This document shows, piece after piece, positions 61,490-64,000 of a DNA stretch of 64,000 bases. The position numbers were made by a program, and so were the translations under genes. Origin of the DNA: Alphaproteobacteria bacterium (GTDB lineage Bacteria; Pseudomonadota; Alphaproteobacteria; Rhizobiales; Xanthobacteraceae); contig VAZV01000133.1 in assembly GCA_005884765.1 (NCBI GenBank), positions 62,001 through 126,000 on the forward strand. The letters are read 5' to 3'. The notes below the pieces were generated by a model that was given only the letters and a program-made list of their open reading frames with translations, did not search any database and was not told where the DNA came from. Within the stretch, counting starts at the first letter, position 1; the number at the start of each line of letters is the position of its first letter.

Positions 61490-62272
61490 CTAGCTATTGA
61501 GCAGTTTCAGCGCGGCTTCGTGCACTCGCGGATCGCCGGCGGCGATGATGCGGCCGCCGCCTTGCGCGGGCTTGCCTTCCCAGGTCGTGACGATGCCGCC
61601 GGCGCCGGTGATAATGGGGATCAGGGCGGCGATGTCGTAGGATTTGAGCTCGGTCTCGACCACGAGATCGAGATGGCCGGCGGCGAGCATGCAGTAGGAA
61701 TAGCAGTCGCCGCCATAGCGGGTCAGCCGCACCGCCGCTTCGACACGGCCGAACGCTGCGCGATCGACGGCGTTCATCAGGAGGGGACTGGTCGTGTAGG
61801 AGGTCGCCTCTTTCAGCGAGCCGCAGCGCCGCACCGTCAACCTGCGCTCGCCGCCATGCCCGTGGTAGTGGGCCGAACCGTTGTCGCCGGAAAAGCGCTC
61901 GCCGATATAGGGCTGGTGCATCATGCCGAATACCGGCGTGCCCTTGTGCAAGAGCGCGATCAAGGTGCCCCAGATCGGAAAGCCCGCGATGAAGGACTTC
62001 GTCCCGTCGATCGGATCCAGCACCCAGACATAATCGGCGTCCTCGCGCTCGTTGCCGAATTCCTCGCCAACAATGCCGTGTTGGGGAAAATTGGCCTTGA
62101 TCAGCCGCCGCATCACCGCCTCCGCGGCGCGGTCGGCTTCGGTGACCGGATCGAAATCATGGCTCGCCGACTTGTCGTCGATCAGGAGCGACGTTCGGAA
62201 AAACGGCAGGATGGTTTCTCCGGAGGCGGTCGCAAGGCGGCCGATAAACGCAGTGAAATCGATAACCGTCAC
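61490..62272 (-). CDS. hisN: Histidinol-phosphatase / inositol-monophosphatase family protein HisN
   Basis: 260 residues from GTG 62272 (AAGGAA six bases upstream). Metal-dependent phosphatase motifs: FDPVTEADRAAEAVMRRLIK, GEEFGNEREDADYVWVLDPI DGTKSF (the DPIDGT metal site) and TRYGGDCYSYCMLAAGHLDL. The TRYGGDCYSY form is the HisN rather than SuhB signature. In Rhizobiales HisN dephosphorylates histidinol phosphate. An sRNA of the suhB/mmgR class lies about 360 bases upstream on the other strand. Confidence 0.92.
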   Translation of the reverse strand: MTVIDFTAFIGRLATASGETILPFFRTSLLIDDKSASHDFDPVTEADRAAEAVMRRLIKANFPQHGIVGEEFGNEREDADYVWVLDPIDGTKSFIAGFPIWGTLIALLHKGTPVFGMMHQPYIGERFSGDNGSAHYHGHGGERRLTVRRCGSLKEATSYTTSPLLMNAVDRAAFGRVEAAVRLTRYGGDCYSYCMLAAGHLDLVVETELKSYDIAALIPIITGAGGIVTTWEGKPAQGGGRIIAAGDPRVHEAALKLLNS

Positions 62273-62593
62273 GGCTATTCCTTGGAAAGCAGAGCGTGCG
62301 CGCGCCCCGAAGATTCCCGCTCTGCCTATCCCAATCCGAGGGGCGGCGCACGGCCATCCGGCAGTAACGCGCTGGTATTTTGAATGCGAATCACCGCCCG
62401 CGTGGCGGTTTACTTTTTGGCAATAGCGCCGATCACGAAATCGAGAGGTTAACGGCAAAACGCTCAAGATCGCGTTAACTCCGCGCGTGCTGCGAGGTAA
62501 CGTATTGAAAATAATCAGTAAAAGTATGACACGTCAAACTGTTGCCAGAACACACGCTGCGTTAATTTTGCGTTGGATATGATTCGAAATCAC

Positions 62594-62622
62594 TTGCACT
62601 TTGTGCAGCGCGGTCTCATATT
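62594..62622 (+). promoter_or_regulatory. Promoter of the suhB/mmgR-like sRNA
   Basis: TTGCAC (62594-62599), 17-base spacer, CATATT (62617-62622); predicted start near 62629. Confidence 0.6.
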
Positions 62623-62628
62623 GTTGCG

Positions 62629-62718
62629 GTGCGGTAGCGCCTTGCGCTATCGCTGCCCTCCTTGGGCGTTTCCTCCCTAGACTTGGGCCGCTTGTTCATT
62701 CAAGCGGCCCTTTTTTCT
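62629..62718 (+). ncRNA. suhB/mmgR-type small regulatory RNA
   Basis: About 90 bases between a sigma-70-like promoter and a strong intrinsic terminator (GGGCCGCTTG-TTCATT-CAAGCGGCCC then TTTTTTCTTTT, 62685-62718). The central single-stranded part reads CCTCCTTGGGCGTTTCCTCC CTAGACTT, containing two CCTCC anti-Shine-Dalgarno blocks. This matches my memory of the alphaproteobacterial suhB motif, later named MmgR in Sinorhizobium (about 77 nt), which influences polyhydroxybutyrate storage there. Location beside an inositol-monophosphatase-family gene fits the family's name. Expected to act by base-pairing with ribosome sites of target mRNAs. Confidence 0.75.
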
Positions 62719-62750
62719 TTTGCTTGAGGGAGGCGGTTTTCCCGCGGCAC

Positions 62751-62787
62751 TGTCATTCCGGGCAAAAGCGCAAAGCCCGGAATGACA
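62751..62787. repeat. REP-like palindrome (family 3, copy B)
   Basis: TGTCATTCCGGGC ... GCCCGGAATGACA, perfect thirteen-base arms, between the sRNA and the N-formylglutamate amidohydrolase gene. Confidence 0.8.
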
Positions 62788-62857
62788 GGATTCCAGGATC
62801 GTGGGTGGTCCTTGCGGACTGGCCTGGAACGAACAACAGACCGTGAATCGCGGGATT

Positions 62858-63745
62858 TTATTCCGCGGCGGCCTGGAACGGTCCAAGATCGCCAAAGGGA
62901 ACGCTGGCAAGCGCATCGGCCAGCGCCGCGAAATCGGCGGCTACTTGCGCAAATCGGGGCCCCCTCTCGCGCCGCCGCTCGTCCATATAGATCGCGCGGT
63001 TGAGCTCGAGCTGGATGGCGTGCAGTCCGGAGGCCGGGTTACCGTAATGCTCGGTGATAAAGCCGCCCGCATAGGGCTTGTTGCGTCCGACCGAATAGCC
63101 GAGCCGGCTCATGGTGATCTCGACCATGTCCGGCAACAGCGGCGCGCAGCTCGTGCCGTAACGGTCGCCGATCACGACGTCAGGCCGGCGCGGCTCGTCG
63201 CGCGACACGCCGATCGAGGGCATCGAGTGGCAGTCCACCACGATCACCGCTCCAAACGTCTGGTGGACCTTGTTGATCAGGCGCCGCAGCGCGCGGTGAT
63301 AGGGCTTGTAGAGCGCCTCGATCCGCCCCAGCGCGTCGTCAACGGACAGGCGCTCGCGATAGATCTCCTGCCCGTCCCCGACCACGCGCGGGATGGTGCC
63401 AAGACCGCCGGCCACCCGCATCGACCTGGTATTGGCGAAGCTCGGCAATCGCCCGGAAAACATGCGCGGGTCGAGCTCATACGGCTCGCGGTTCACGTCG
63501 ACATAGGAGCGGGGGAAGTTGACCCGCACCACCGGGTATCCGCGGCTGCTCAAACCGGAGATCAATTCGTCCATGAACGAATCTTCGGAGCGCCGCAGCG
63601 TGGGCAGATCGATCCGCGACGCAGTGAGGAAGTCGTAGGGATAGACCGAGCCGGAATGTGGCGAGTTGAAGATGATCGGCGCCCGCCACTCGGCCGGCTC
63701 CATGACCTCGAATGGAGGCGACTGTTCGCCATTAAGCTTCGTCAT
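62858..63745 (-). CDS. N-formylglutamate amidohydrolase-family protein
   Basis: 295 residues from ATG 63745; GAGGG lies about ten bases upstream, and the frame to 63850 lacks family sequence. Conserved blocks: IIFNSPHSGSVYPYDFL, VNFPRSYVDVNREPYELDPR MF, VIVVDCHSMPS and FITEHYGNPASGLHAIQLEL NRAIYMDE. Histidines and glutamates in SPHSG, DCHSM and QLELNR form the metal and catalytic site. The family hydrolyses N-formyl-L-glutamate in histidine degradation, but without adjacent hut genes the role may differ. Nothing convincing was found between here and the window end. Confidence 0.93.
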   Translation of the reverse strand: MTKLNGEQSPPFEVMEPAEWRAPIIFNSPHSGSVYPYDFLTASRIDLPTLRRSEDSFMDELISGLSSRGYPVVRVNFPRSYVDVNREPYELDPRMFSGRLPSFANTRSMRVAGGLGTIPRVVGDGQEIYRERLSVDDALGRIEALYKPYHRALRRLINKVHQTFGAVIVVDCHSMPSIGVSRDEPRRPDVVIGDRYGTSCAPLLPDMVEITMSRLGYSVGRNKPYAGGFITEHYGNPASGLHAIQLELNRAIYMDERRRERGPRFAQVAADFAALADALASVPFGDLGPFQAAAE

Positions 63746-64000
63746 CGGGCGCCATCCCTCATGTCCGCGGTTTTCGGAATAGATCGATTCGGCCGGAAAA
63801 ACGCAGCTTTTATGAGTAACCATTGTCGATAATCGCGGCCATCCTGCCAAGCGAAAAAAGTCTTAAAGCGGACTGGAATGTATCTTAAGAAGCGGAAAAT
63901 GCCGGACTTCATTGCCTTGGGCCGCATTCCGGTACAGAAATGGTCGTTAAGATCTGCCGACCCTGCCCGCTCGCTTTTCACCCGAAATTTACCGTCTGTC
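63746..64000. other. Upstream region at window end, no gene seen
   Basis: The remaining 255 bases have open frames on the minus strand without family-like sequence. Presumed promoter of the amidohydrolase gene and part of an intergenic region. Confidence 0.5.

Noticed and set aside
61328-62383. 351-codon frame antisense to hisN
   Set aside because: Shadow of hisN caused by high GC; the minus-strand frame carries all phosphatase motifs.

Overview
The window looks like chromosomal DNA of a Bradyrhizobium-type alphaproteobacterium (Nitrobacteraceae). Three lines of evidence point there: uniformly GC-rich coding sequence; a set of housekeeping genes close to Bradyrhizobium proteins (HtpG, GltB/GltD, HemH, KdsD, HisN, FeSOD, homospermidine synthase, alphaproteobacterial ornithine/lysine decarboxylase); and repeats and RNAs typical of that lineage (REP-like palindromes of the CGTCATTGCGAGGAGC and GTCATGCCCCGC types, a degenerate long interspersed repeat near 39.1-39.5 kb, a ROSE-type RNA thermometer, a suhB/mmgR-type sRNA). 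No rRNA, tRNA, CRISPR array, prophage or intact insertion sequence was seen.

Layout. 0-9.2 kb: the 3' part of a DegP-like protease, small envelope proteins, a host-attachment-family protein, a MarR regulator coupled to an enoyl-CoA isomerase-like gene behind a perfect operator palindrome, and htpG. 9.3-18 kb: an RND efflux pump lacking its adaptor, an SDR remnant, an MgtC-like protein, DUF155, amidohydrolase, DUF3095 and GNAT proteins, and Fe-superoxide dismutase. 18.2-24.2 kb: a zinc-acquisition locus with two half-size permeases, a Zur box, a 60-residue His-rich microprotein, an AztABC/ZnuCBA-type transporter, a CobW GTPase and a WD40 protein, mostly translationally coupled. 24.3-30.8 kb: acetoacetate decarboxylase and a polyamine region (homospermidine synthase, RidA, a 56-residue membrane microprotein, a GNAT enzyme carrying an in-frame double palindrome, and ornithine/lysine decarboxylase behind a structured leader). 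30.9-34.7 kb: an M3 oligopeptidase followed by a DUF1007-NicO pair resembling the zinc uptake pair ZevA/ZevB.

34.7-39.6 kb is the most accessory-looking stretch: an orphan ribbon-helix-helix antitoxin, a cupin, a Phd-type antitoxin remnant with two compensating frameshifts, an unrecognised protein with about seven degenerate repeats, a shortened multi-rhodanese protein and a degenerate interspersed repeat. 39.6-54.8 kb returns to core functions: MAPEG, ferrochelatase, stomatin/NfeD, KdsD, an outer-membrane barrel, glutamate synthase (gltB and gltD separated by a REP element), a secreted Pro-rich protein, and an Hsp20 gene with an RpoH-like promoter and a ROSE thermometer. 55-64 kb: an alpha/beta hydrolase, TauE/SafE, a LysR regulator next to a TctC-type binding protein, an exported bicupin of the oxalate decarboxylase family, a CpaC-N-terminal-like protein, HisN beside a suhB/mmgR-like sRNA, and N-formylglutamate amidohydrolase.

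Functional themes are zinc homeostasis (Zur operon, CobW, ZevAB-like pair), polyamine synthesis (putrescine from the decarboxylase feeding homospermidine synthase), protein quality control under heat or envelope stress (DegP, HtpG, Hsp20), and nitrogen assimilation (GltBD). All assignments come from reading the sequence and recalling family motifs; no database search was run.
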